35,940 nucleotides of DNA from Ulva prolifera (lineage: Eukaryota > Chlorophyta > Ulvophyceae > Ulvales > Ulvaceae): positions 2,501 to 38,440 of the forward strand of contig JALAAN010000019.1 in NCBI GenBank assembly GCA_023078555.1, in the 5' to 3' direction. The notes under the pieces are model-generated. The model was not told where the DNA came from. It saw only the letters and a program-made list of their open reading frames with translations, and searched no databases. The position numbers and the translations under genes are program-made. Below are positions 22,201 through 32,341 of the stretch, piece by piece. Position 1 is the first letter of the stretch. Each line of letters starts with the position of its first letter.

Positions 22201-25200
22201 AACACCGTCGGCGGTCGACGCGGCTCAATGAAATTTGTTGTGGCTGTGTCACGACGGGCACTTACGTGATTGCGATGCGAAGGTCTCTGTGTGGACCATC
22301 GGATGTGTGAACCATTTGTAGCTAAGATTTCCGTGACGGTCGCACCACTCTAGGCAGGGGGACATTGGTGGTGTTGTCTCATGATTTTGGGATTGGGCGC
22401 TGCAAATTTTGTGTGAAGGGTTGGCCAATTGCGCCTACATTGGTCGTCGCGCGTAAAACGCATGTGCATATCAGTGGCCCGCTTGTATCGCCGCGTGTAA
22501 ATCCGCTATTGGTCATTCCCCCATTTTCCGCCTAATTATGTTTCTGTTATGCCACCGCTGCTTTTGACCCATAAATGAATCGGGCTGCTGCCCGTTTGTT
22601 GACTGTGCGTTCGCGGGTAGAGGTGTCGCCGCTATCGTGGTGTGATCGTGTGTATGTATGATGTTGATTTGAAGGAGATTCGGTTTTGGTCTGTGTAAAT
22701 GCGTAGGTGGCTTGCAGAATCACGCACGAGACACTAGCCCACGATGCCCATCAACAGTTCCACTTTTGGCCCTGTTGATGCCGCATCGTGCACCCTACCG
22801 TCCCGTCCAGGCACTGCTCATAGCACCATCATGTGATCAGCGTTAATGTGGAAGTTATTCACCGCTAAAACTTATTGTTCACATGCGCATTGTTTACAGC
22901 GCACGTATGACTGTGTCTGGTACCCGCTGCTCGGTGGGGCATTGTGCGAAACATAAGCCAATTGCCCCCCGAATAACGTTGTCAATCAATCAAACCTTAT
23001 ATGCGCATGTTTGACAGTTGTACGTTTGGGAACTCGGCCGACATGCACGCATATTTGCACCCACTGTGTTGTCTGCATGCTGCTCCAATCGTTTCCACAT
23101 GGCCACACGTGATGCTAATCGCGATTGATAACTGTGCAGCGGAGGTGAAGGCCTTTTGCACCATGCTACAGATTGGCGACGAGGTGCAGACGGCATGGTT
23201 GCACGAGTTGGAGGCTGCAGGTGGGGATCATGGTGTGGACTTGCGAAGCATGCTTAGCACGGCTAGCGGCAGCAAGATCTCATCTCCGCTGGAGGCCATG
23301 CGATCGGTTGGCGAGAGGGTCGTGGCCGACGTGTGTGACCACCTTGAAGATCGCGATGCTCAGACAGAGGGTTGCACTGTTGAGGACATTGCCGAAGACG
23401 TCGATCTCTGTCGATTTGGTCAAGAGATGTCCAATGCTGAGCTCTTCGGACAAGAGGGAGATTTCCTGTTGGAGCGCATGCGGAAACGCGAGTGCTTATA
23501 CAATTCGGATGCAATGCGGCGGAAGCGGCTGACAAAACTTCGTGTCGGCACTGTTGAGGTGGAGGTTCGTGTTACCGCCTACTCATGTTCGGTAGCTCCT
23601 ATATTGGTGCATGCCGCATATGCATATGTGCATCCAGCGGTTGGCAATGTTGCATTGTGGCAATGCATGTGTCGATTTTGAGATAGCCAACCTTGCTTGT
23701 TGGGTTGGTGTATCCGTTTCGCGACCTTTTTACACATGCATGGTGGGTTTGAGCTGCACCCGAGTCGCCCTCGTCACAGATGCATAGAAAATGGAGAGCC
23801 GCATCATGGCCACACGTGATTGAATGGTAGTGTTCACACATTCAAGATGTTGGCATGCAGGTGACCACGGAGGGCCTCAATGCGATCCTTGTCCACCGCA
23901 AGGCGACTTTGCAGCACTTCAGCATCCCGGTACAGAGGCCGCCGACGCTGAACATGCGGGACTGGATCTGGACCGCGGGCGGTGCGGGGTTCATGGGTGT
24001 CATTCGCCAAATACGGCAGGGCAACGACAGTTTGGAGCAAATGCTGCAGTATCTGCGCTTGGGTGCGACCGCAACAACACTTGTGTTTTCCCTTGAGGGC
24101 TAGGTCTGTTGGTGAGTCGGCTGTCTACATGGCACAAGATTATGTTGATGCTCCAACGAAAATTTGTTTCTCACAGCCCGCATGTTGTTGTAGAAAGAGC
24201 ACCGGTGCCGGTGGTGGTGCGAAGCTACAAGTCGCTTGAGGTGGCAAATCCGGACATACCGCTTCAGGGCAAGTGCCTCGCTGTTGACTCCAAGAAATCG
24301 GCAGCGGGGGCGACGGGTGCAGACGAGCTGTGCCTTGCGGATACCGTGGGGGGGGTCAGCAATCAGATGCATCTGTGCCCTCGCCACCTTCGGAAGCCGC
24401 TTCTTCTAATTGAAGATTTCCGTGGTACGCGGACCGCTGGCTTTGGGCGGTACTGCAAGAATACAGCGTGCAAGAAGGTTCTGGACATCGGGAATTTCAC
24501 CGGATTTGCCACTGTTTGCAACATTCACAGGACAGGCGCAACGATGCTTGGCCGGAAGGCAGTGTTGCCGCCGGTGGATGAGGCATTTTACGGGGTGGCG
24601 GTGACTGAGCCACGGCTCGAGACTCTAGTCGCTGGCTCTGCCAATTTGCACAAACGCGATTTGACGCATTGTGATGTCACCTCTTGCAGTGTGCTGCTAG
24701 AAAACCAGAAGACCGGCCTCTGCCCAAAGCATGTGAAGGTGCTATTTCCATGCGTGTCTGCCCTAAGTCCACATGCCTTGCTATTCCATTCCACACGGGG
24801 TAGTGTTGTCGATTCAGTGTTGCAGTACATGCATAAATAGATTGCCTTGCATGTGTTGTGAGTTTCAAATTGGCACGTGAGTGTTTCTTCCTAAGATTTG
24901 CTTGTTAATTGACAAGGGATGTTTTTTTTGCAGATCCCACGCCTGATCGATGCTAATGGGGTTGCTGCTGTCAGCTGCAGCCGCTGCTTCTACCTGAAGG
25001 TAGAGGGCCTTTTCGCGCAGGACTCGCGCAACTGGAAGCGCCAATGCTGCGTGTGCCTGGAGATGGACGCCCCGCGGCAGGTGCAGGACGAGCGAGTGCA
25101 GGCAGCATTGCCTCGTCCACCCGCACGTGCACCGGTGATGATCACCGCACGGATGCCAGCTGGCGCGCCCTGGCCGGGGAAGCTGACCGGCGCGCAATGC

Positions 25201-28200
25201 GCTGTGTATGTGTGGGACAAGAAGACGGAGGCATACGAGGCTTGCCCGGGGGGTTCGATGACACCTAGCAACCACCGGCACCCCTCCCGAGTGTGCCCCT
25301 ATCACCGGAGCTGTGTCATCCACCATACAAATGCGCATGTTACATTTGAGAGAATGTTCTGCAATCGTTGCGCGCTGTGGAAGAGCCCGGACGCGTGGGT
25401 AACACGGGCCGACGGCACGACTGCGCGAAGCATTTGCAATGGTTGCGCTGAAGGCGGCGGTCCTAAGCGAGCTCCCGTGCGGCAAGTGCAGCATGGCACA
25501 CAAACGCCCGACGGCTTGACCACTGTGCACCAGATCTTGCCTGACATGTCTGACGGCATGGAGTGGCTGCTTTTCTATGCCCCCAAGTCGCGTGCCAGTA
25601 AGGACACTGCATTCAACATGTGGCCGACTCGGGCGGACGAGTGCCATGTTGCCGGTTGCACCAACAGTGTCGGGCCCACGAAGTCAAGGGTGTGTTATCC
25701 TCACATTGATGATGTGTTGTTCCGACAAAGTCAAGACGGGTGGGATGCGACAGTCGTGTACTATTGTCGTGGATGTCAGCGCTGGACGGACGTGAAGCTG
25801 TTGGAGGCAGACGGCACGTGCGGGTTGAGATGCGTGTTACGTGGGGATCGGGGGTCGAAGGCTCAGATTGCGGGAGACAAGGACCTGAGACTCGTCCTCG
25901 AGCGTCTCCGGTCTGACCCGGCCCTCGCACTCCTGCCGGCTCGAGATTTCGCACGCGCCCTTGGGCTGCCCACGTGCGACATGCGGGACAAATCTGAGGT
26001 CACACGATGCCATTACATCGATAGTGTGAAGGGCCGTTGCAAGAATAAAATCTCGTTGACGCATGACAGCTGCATGTGCAGCGCCAAGCAGCACTGCCAT
26101 GCAGTGGTGCTGAGGGTGTGCGATACAACAAGCGACGCCACAACGTGGTATTGCCCCAAGTGCAAGCGGGTCTGCTCCATCGAGGGGGTGGGCCTAGTGC
26201 GAGGCAGCTATGTATGCGCCCGCTGTTGTGCTGTACATGCGAACCACCAGCAGGCAGCCGAGAAGGCTCGCATTGCCGAGCGGAAGGATGAGTCCTCGCC
26301 CGCAGGGAGCGTTCAGTTGTACAGTGATGAGGAAGATTTCGGCAATGCATGCTGTGTCTCCTCAGACACTGGCGCGGAGTCTGAAGCCGTCGATGCTGAT
26401 CAGCCTCCTTGCGCTGTCGACACGGGTGACAGCGACGATGCACTCATGGGTGACGATTACGGCGCCTACACCGAATCGGACTGTGATGGTGATGGGGTCG
26501 CCCTCATCGGAGAATGCATGCCCGTCGCGGCAGTGCAGGGACAGTCGGTGCCAGCCCCCGCACACGGTGGTGCAAGCTCAAGCCGGGCTGCTCTCGCGCA
26601 GACGCCTGCTGATGCTGCAGTATTTGAATGCCTGACGGCTCCGCCGCCCGGTCGCGCGCGTTGCCGCAACGCGCCCGCGTGCAAGAAGACACCGCCGCCA
26701 GATCGGCTTGTCGACGGACTATGCATCACGTGCTTGTCGAGTTCAAAGGACAGTGGCACAGCTCTGGACGCGATCGTGTTGGTGACTGTGCCGGGCACAC
26801 TGCACCGCAGCGCAGGTGCGATATTGAGCACATGCACTGAACTGTTAATTTGGTTGACATTTGAAGGATGACCTTGTGTGCACGACTCCTGGTGACTGCA
26901 CATGAGGACAGGTTTACGCGTGAGTCAGTAGATGAGTGCATTGCGTGCATCCGTGTTGCGACTCAGCTATCGTCATTTGTGCATTTAATTGGCCAATGTA
27001 TTACACCAGTGTGCTGTGAAGGCACGCTTGACCTCGTGAAAGCCGATCTCATGGACGACGCGGCTGATGGTGTGATTGTCCCGACCAACGCTCTGATGAC
27101 GGATAAGGCTGCTAGGTACAACCACCGAAAGCGGCAGCGCTACGAAGCGAAGCCACTATCTGAGAAGGAGAAATTGCGGAAGGCGTACGATGTGAGCATG
27201 CGGGCCGCACGCCGCAAGTCCAGCAAGGGCCTCAAAAACCTTGAGGCGGGCCCAGTCGCGAAAGCGATGCGTGGTCGAACATCATCGAGTCGGCGATGTG
27301 AGCATGGTATGAACTCTGGGTCGTTCTGTTGTGTGACTGGAATCGCCCGCACGTGGTGTCCCTCCGCACTGCTATGTATTAGAGTGACGTGGCCACCGAA
27401 TGATCCCCTCCGCCTGGATCTGTGTCACGGTGCAGAAGTGTGATTTTTATTTGGCTGCGGCACAACAGGATGTGTCCACAAGGGTTGCTTGCGTAGGGTG
27501 CGTGCGCACGTATGAACACGGAAAAAATAAAATCTTTGTGTGTCAGCGATCACTGTGAATGCTTGTATACCATGCCAATACAGAGGAGTTCCGATGCTGT
27601 AGCACGCCTGTCGCAGTTGCGTTGCCAGCCGATGTGTCTACAAGGGTGGGGTCGGTTTGTGATGATGCCGACTATGCCAGTCCTTGCATTGATAGCACCT
27701 CGCTGACCGACCACATGCATGCAGCGTCATCAGCAATGCAAGTAATGGATGGGCTGCACAGTTTAAGCCTCGCGGACTGGACGAAGCTGGCAGCGGTGGA
27801 AGATGTGCTCCCTGACATCTCAGTCGAGGTGCCGATGTGGGTGAGGCAACGCAGCAAACAGACGCTGGTGGTCCAGGAGTTTGTTCCTGTCGGCTTTGAC
27901 TTCAAGGCACCGCGGCCGTCCAAGACGCGGCCGCCGAAGAAACAAGCACCGGCGCGAGCACGTGCGGGCGATGTGCAGGCATCCCAGGCTCAGCGGAGTG
28001 AGAACTCGGCGAGACTCCACATCGGGCTGTCTCACTGCAAGGCGGAAAAGGAACGCAGCGGCGACAAGGTGCAGTGCCTCACGTACTCAATGCGCGTGCA
28101 GCACCTCTCCATGTCACGCGAAATGACAGCGCCACAACCCCAGATCGGCAAGGTGGACATTCGGTACCTCCAGTTGGTGAGGGACACAGGCGAGCTGCTC

Positions 28201-31200
28201 ATTGCTCGAGCCTTTGACCCTGATGCCCATGGCTGTTTGCGCGTGACAGTGCACGTGACTACCATGCAGCTGCTGAAGCAGTTGCAGCAGCTCCCGCGCC
28301 CGACGCTGCCGGCGCTGCTGACCCTGTTTGTGTGGGGAATCGCGCACTGCATCAAAGCTGTCCACGAGAGCTCGACAGACTCAAAAATTGCTGACCTGTC
28401 CAAGCTGATGTGGCACCATTCCTATGCGGAGGGCCTGTCGCTCTCATGGAAGCTCGTCCAGGTTGCTGCGGCCACGACCTGGGTCAACAGCGACGATGAT
28501 GTCGGCACGGCCCTGTCGGTACTGGCCTGCATTCCCCGTGCAGCGCTCATCGGTTCAGAGCAGTTTGACAAGACCTCCTGGGCGACCATCCTCGAGCGGT
28601 CACGGACGCGACAAGGGCACAGAGCACCACTTGATGAGGTGCGCGCTGTTAAAATTCACCATCCTTGAGCATAAATTGCTGCTCTCTGTGGTTCTGTGTT
28701 CGTGCAATGAGCCTGAGAGACAACTCGGCCCGCTTAAGCAAGCCCGGAAAATGTTGTTAGTAGTGTCTGTCATGAACTATACCTACGCAACATGCAGATT
28801 CCATGGCCTGATGGATGTGACCCTGAAGTCATTGTGACATCGGGTTTTACACCTGCTGACCTGACAAGTCTGAAGGCTGCCGCCAAGACGGACGCGACAC
28901 GTCAGCAGTTTGCGTTCACCGCTGATGCCCGCGTACGTCCGGTTGGTGATGTCACGCGAGGGCAGGGTATCGGATCAAAGCGACGGGCATCAGCAGCCCG
29001 TGCAGCAGACAACGCGGGCGCGATCGATCTGACTGGTGACGGAGGCGCCTCTGCGCAGCCGCCAGCGATGCGTCGGCGAAGGGATAGCAGCAGGAGTGGC
29101 CAGAGGGGCGCTCTAGCACCAGCCCGGCAAACGAAGTCACGGCAAGATCCTAGTTCAGGCGAGCGCAACACGGGAGAGGTCTGCGCAGAAGCGATTGCTA
29201 TCGTGGGCGATTGCGCGGGGACTGGAGGCCAGAAGCGTGCTAGGAGCCCCGTGCATGGGCACAGCGGCGCGCGGGCAAGTGATACCCCGAGCTCGCATGG
29301 AGGTGCAGGCAGCAGCAGTGGCACCGGCGTTGGTGAAGGCAGCCTGGGACGCAACAGTCATGATGGAGCCCGAGGCGATATCGGCGGCGCTGCTGGGGGC
29401 GGCGGCGGCGGCGGCGACGGCGGCGGCGGTGACCCTGGGGGTGCTGGTGGGAGAGGCAGCGGCGGACCCAGACGTGGCGCACGCTGGGCCCCTATTGATC
29501 ACCGTGTGCCCGTCACAGTGCGCAATCCAACGCAGGTGGCCGCATTGCTGCAGTCATGCAAGGACACCACGGCACAGCCTTTCAGCTACAAGCTGAGGGT
29601 CAGAGACCAGCACATGGGACCTGGAAAGAGTGTCAGAGCCATCACCGGCGCGGTGTGCTCCTTCTTTGACCTTTGCCACATGCGCACTGACCCTCACGTC
29701 TTGTCCGACTGTAGGGTGTGTGATCTGTGAGTGTCTGTGATGGGCAATGTGCATGAAATGATATTGTCTCGTGCAGCATCTTTAAAAGAAAACACCGCTG
29801 TCACTGGTGTTTTGCCCTTTGTTATGTGACCCCTACCACGCAATGTACAAGGCTAGTCTTCCGTGCAGGATCTGTTGCTGGCAGGACAGCCATCAGCCGA
29901 CCATGCCAACGGAGTCATTGTTGTGGGCATGCCAGGGTCGGGCAAGACCGGGTTAATGCTGGACGCCCTCGCCCTGTCCGTTATCGGGTCGCCTCTGCGA
30001 ACTGCAGCTCAGGGCAACACTGCTCAGCTGCCGGGGTTGACGCTCGATCAGGCAAAGCTCATGGTGCACAAGTCTGGTGTCACGCACAACATCGGGTTCC
30101 CCGCCGAGACGTGCTACAAGGCCATGGGCACCTACTTCTGGGAGCCTGCCCTGCCACCGCGACCAGCCGGATATAATCGCCCGACCTTTGAGCGTGTGGC
30201 CGGCCGGAAGCTGCATGTGCTGGAGGAGGTGCAAGCGTGGGTGCAACAAGTGCCGCAGCTCTTCACCCAGCATCAAAGAGGTCTTCAGCAGGCGAATATG
30301 GCATGCGGGTCTGCCAATTTGCTCCGCCAGTGCCAGTACATTCTGTCATGTGACCCGCACCAGAGCCCGTGCAAAACATACGGGATCACGAACATCGATC
30401 ACCAAGGCAGGGTGCAACAAGAGAAGGCGGAGGTTGTTATGCCATGGACGGCTGTGTTCAACGCCCTCGGCCAGCCCTGCTCAACCATGCATTGGCACAT
30501 CTTTGCGGTGCATGGTCAGAGGCGCCTGCGTGGCCTGGGCTTCCGGCTACTTCACAATCCGTGCGCTCCTTGCCTGTGTGTTTGCTTTGGCATGGCTGCT
30601 ATGATCGGGCTGGCACGTGGTACATGTGTTTGAGGGCACCGCGTGCTGTGCATCACAATATTTACTGAACCGCGGCAGCTGCGTGGAGAATGTACCATCA
30701 ACCACTGCAGGTGCTAGGGTTTGTCCGTGAGGGACACGGGTTGCTTTCAGGTCGAGCGAGGACATCCGCATGATGAAGGGTCGCAAGGTCAACCTCGCGA
30801 CCAGCTTCAACTTCGTCACCTTTTGCACCTCTGATCTGAAGAAGACCCCGCGAGAGGCTGCAGAGCAGAACACGGGCATCAAAGGGGTCAACTTTGGCTG
30901 GCAGGAGGCTGGTGCGGACCCGGAGACCTACCGGAACCCGAACTACGCGATTGACCTGTCAGGGGAGGATCGCAGCCTTCCGACGGCCACTGTCGTCATC
31001 GCGCCGTACAAGGCAGACTGCAAAGAGCTGCGCGACATTCTGCTGACGCGCGCTGACTACCGGGCTCTCATGTATTCATACAAGCGCACGGACGGTATGC
31101 GGCTCGGGCTCGGTGAGGGTACAACCTGCGAGATCCCAGACGCTGTGTTTGCCGCAAGGGACGCGTATGCATTCGAGTGCGCTTCGCAGCATCTCCCTGT

Positions 31201-32341
31201 GTGTGCTGCGTGCATGTGGGTAACCCTGAGGGCTAGTGTGTTGATTCCCATGTTCATGCAAAATGTGCTGGACTGCTGCACCACATCGTTGTAGTGTGCC
31301 CCACACAACTGCGGTGTCTGGGTGTGTGTGTGTGGGTGTGGTGGTGCATGAGTTGCGCGCTGCTGCTTCACAGTTATTCTGACAAGCATCGGTGCATGCA
31401 GCACGATGACGAAGGGTGGACAGAAGATGGTGCGACAGCTGGAGGACATGTCGTTCGCGAGCTGGGATTCCATCAAGATGTATCTGGGCGAGCCGATGCT
31501 TCTGACGGCGTGCCTCGGGCCGAGCCGGCCCAATGGGGCCTCGTGCTCGGCTGTGGCCTGGAAGTTTGTGGACACATCGACGGTGCGCGTGGAGTTCGAA
31601 AAGCGACTCGACTTCATGTGCAAGCAAGCGGACAGCCTGAAGGTCGCGTGGACCCCCGTGCGGATGCGCACGGACACACATGACATAGACTCGGTCGAGA
31701 AGATTGCCTACAAGCTGCTGGAAGACTTCATCTCGGCAAATGAAGCCAAAGGCAAGATGCTCCTGCCCTATGTCGCGATCCGCTCGCCAGCCAACACCAT
31801 GATCCTAGAGCCGCTGCACCCCGAGCCTGAGCTGGAGTTCGTGGTCAGGACGCGGAAGGTGGCTGCACTGCGAGTTCAGCTGCCCATTGTGCCGGCGGCG
31901 GTGCGCACGGCGTCGTCCATGCTGAGTGCGACCGTGGAGCTGTCCGGGCAGCGCGTTGTCGTGCACAGCAAGTCTGCAGCGGACACGACGCTAGACGCCA
32001 GCGCGCACAATGCGCCGATGTACATCGGCTTGACCCGCGTATCGGACGCCGCGGATGTCGCCATCACGCATGACTCCATCATCCATGAGAACATGTTTGA
32101 GCCACGGCAGCAGCTAGCGTCCCTCGCACAGGAGGTGCAGCATCTCAGTCAGGGTCGGGGGTACTGCAATTTGTACCATACATATGCAGAGGGCCATGAC
32201 GGGCGGCCGCCGCCGGACCGGGGGTCGAGTTTGTACGATGAGCGGCTCCGCAGCCAGGCTGCGCACGGGTTTTTCGACTGGTCGGAGGAGGCCGAGCAGG
32301 ATATGGTGCAGGCCTTTTTGCAGGCTCGAGCAGCCCCGTAG
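18053..32341 (+). CDS. Giant recombinase-zinc module-SF1 helicase gene, copy 2
   Basis: Sixteen exons are proposed: 18053-19257, 19606-20122, 20291-20590, 20785-21077, 21226-21517, 21652-22001, 23140-23564, 23861-24062, 24194-24738, 24934-26815, 27010-27297, 27617-28638, 28798-29715, 29869-30560, 30751-31176, 31402-32341. All introns are GT-AG and all phases agree apart from one extra base in exon 6 (21758). The product would be about 3,431 residues. The recombinase-like region lies at about 574-869, Cys/His modules at about 1220-2000, a basic segment at 2003-2099, an unknown domain at 2100-2440, a Gly-rich linker at 2440-2746 and the SF1 helicase at 2747-3431. ATG 18053 is the first in-frame ATG; the true start may be further upstream. 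Two or more separate genes remain possible, because no transcript evidence is available. It may encode the mobility machinery of a large element. Confidence 0.5.
19606..20122 (+). CDS. Copy 2 exon E2, region before the recombinase domain
   Basis: The acceptor is AAGTGCAG and the donor AAG|GTGCGT (20123). It codes for 172 residues with WYKCIPC, FARGYLAALVSA and WAGHIGSFNTLALYKY, all shared with copy 1 though many other residues differ. The helical content and the position before box I would suit a recombinase core-binding region. This is inference only. Confidence 0.55.
20291..21517 (+). CDS. Copy 2 exons E3-E5, tyrosine-recombinase-like domain
   Basis: E3 (20291-20590) has SGARNPVFVALRWGHIHF, matching the shape of tyrosine-recombinase box I, with the candidate catalytic Arg near residue 646. 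E4 (20785-21077) has a candidate Lys in FGVKNIVVD. E5 (21226-21517) has FCFCRYHGMVPLRF, then HHNGHENR (candidate H-x-x-R, Arg about 836), GGQW (Trp about 845) and NTYQTDYLHP (candidate nucleophile Tyr about 852 or 856). In fungal Ndc10-like and Crypton recombinases, a GxW and a Tyr follow the H-x-x-R in the same order. Tyrosine recombinases cut and rejoin DNA through a 3'-phosphotyrosine. Conservation against copy 1 is 82 of 100 residues in E3. The family call is by motif order only and needs structural comparison. Confidence 0.5.
21652..22001 (+). CDS. Copy 2 exon E6, carries a one-base frameshift
   Basis: It starts after ATGATGCAG, ends GCAG|GTAAGA, and is 350 bases where copy 1 has 349. 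An extra T at 21758-21759 (GGCGGTTGTATC against GGCGGTGTATA) shifts the frame; the second half then reads HAAVGNLFLQSVEGTRQL to YGWTLIRKMHP in register with copy 1. Either copy 2 is inactive or this is a sequence error. The function of the region is unknown. Confidence 0.6.
22002..23139 (+). other. Unusually long intron of copy 2 (1,138 bp)
   Basis: It runs from GTAAGA to ACTGTGCAG. The same intron in copy 1 is 339 bp and shows no alignment to it. From about 22230 to 22980 it is clearly less GC-rich than its surroundings and has no open frame of note. An inserted non-autonomous element is possible, but clear terminal repeats or a target duplication were not seen. Confidence 0.5.
23140..23564 (+). 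CDS. Copy 2 exon E7, region after the recombinase domain
   Basis: It codes for about 141 residues after TGTGCAG, with GDEVQTAWLHELEAAGGDHG, LRSMLSTASG and an acidic block around CRFGQEMSNAELFG, then ERMRKRE. The donor is GAG|GTTCGT at 23565. Most residues match copy 1, while the flanking introns do not align. No family was recognised. Strong conservation suggests it forms part of the recombinase module. Confidence 0.55.
23861..24738 (+). CDS. Copy 2 exons E8-E9, linker and first Cys/His modules
   Basis: E8 (23861-24062) follows GGCATGCAG; E9 (24194-24738) follows TTGTAG. Near-identity with copy 1 starts at about 23849, only twelve bases before the E8 acceptor. E9 contains Cys/His pairs LCPRHL, RYCKNTACKK, VCNIHR, CDVTSC and LCPKHV (about residues 1222-1376), which look like zinc-binding sets. 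E9 ends AAG|GTGCTA and continues in phase 0 into the long module exon E10. Confidence 0.55.
24934..26815 (+). CDS. Copy 2 exon E10, tandem SBP-like zinc-binding modules
   Basis: This 1,882-base exon starts after TTTTTTTTGCAG and ends GCAG|GTGCGA. It contains at least four Cys/His-rich modules with recurring sets C-x4-C, C-x2-H, [FY]C-x2-C and a closing C-x2/3-C. The best module (about residues 1613-1676) has CHVAGC, VCYPH, YYCRGCQRW and CGLRC. Order and spacing are close to the plant SBP domain (C-x4-C, C-x2-H, C-x2-C then a closing Cys), but the second-finger His is replaced and spacing differs by one to a few residues. SBP domains bind DNA and are known from green plants and green algae. 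An acidic tail (SDEEDFG, TGDSDDALMGDDYG) and a short CRNAPACK..LCITC cluster follow. A DNA-binding role is inferred. The exon is fully open here. Confidence 0.6.
27010..27297 (+). CDS. Copy 2 exon E11, basic segment
   Basis: It codes for about 95 residues, rich in Lys/Arg (NHRKRQRYEAK, EKEKLRKAY, RAARRKSSKG), suggesting nuclear localisation or nucleic-acid contact. The acceptor is CACCAG (27009) or, alternatively, GTGAAG (27021). The donor is CGAT|GTGAGC at 27298. The frame is intact. Confidence 0.5.
27617..28638 (+). CDS. Copy 2 exon E12, domain of unknown function
   Basis: It starts after CTGTCGCAG in a phase that avoids a stop at the junction, and ends GATGAG|GTGCGC. It codes for about 340 residues. 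These include a Pro/Lys/Arg patch (SKTRPPKKQAPARARA), a beta-rich part (VDIRYLQLVRDTGELLIARA) and helices with Leu/Trp (TLPALLTLFVWGIAHCIKAV, LSLSWKLVQVAAATTWV). No known family was recognised. The frame is intact in copy 2 but broken by two bases in copy 1. If a separate gene started here, ATG 27559 would be the candidate start. Confidence 0.55.
28798..29715 (+). CDS. Copy 2 exon E13, Gly/Ser-rich linker before the helicase
   Basis: It codes for 306 residues, starting IPWPDGCDPEVIVTSGF. It has AIDLTGDG, shaped like a SUMO-interacting motif, RRRRDSSRSGQRG, then a Gly-rich tract of more than 20 Gly (about 29395-29455), and a folded-looking C-terminal part (PVTVRNPTQVAALLQSC, FSYKLRVRDQHMGPGK). 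It ends TGTAGG|GTGTGT and joins in phase 0 to the helicase exon. The function is probably that of a flexible connector plus a small domain; this is inferred. Confidence 0.55.
29869..32341 (+). CDS. Copy 2 exons E14-E16, SF1 (Pif1/RecD-like) helicase domain
   Basis: E14 (29869-30560) has GMPGSGKTG (Walker A, residues about 2766-2774), KLHVLEEVQAW (motif II with acidic pair at about 2865) and LSCDPHQSP (motif III, Asp/Gln). E15 (30751-31176) has TVVIAPYKADCKELRDILL. E16 (31402-32341) has VQLPIVPAAVRTASSMLSA in the place of motif V and MYIGLTRVSDAADV (motif VI with the Arg finger, about 3326-3332), then ends at TAG 32339-32341. This order is that of superfamily 1 helicases such as Pif1, which unwind DNA with ATP. 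Motif V lacks the usual HKxQG core, which is odd. The E14 donor (CC|GTGCGC, 30561) and the E15 donor (GA|GTGCGC, 31177) are chosen by phase and may need correction. Confidence 0.65.
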
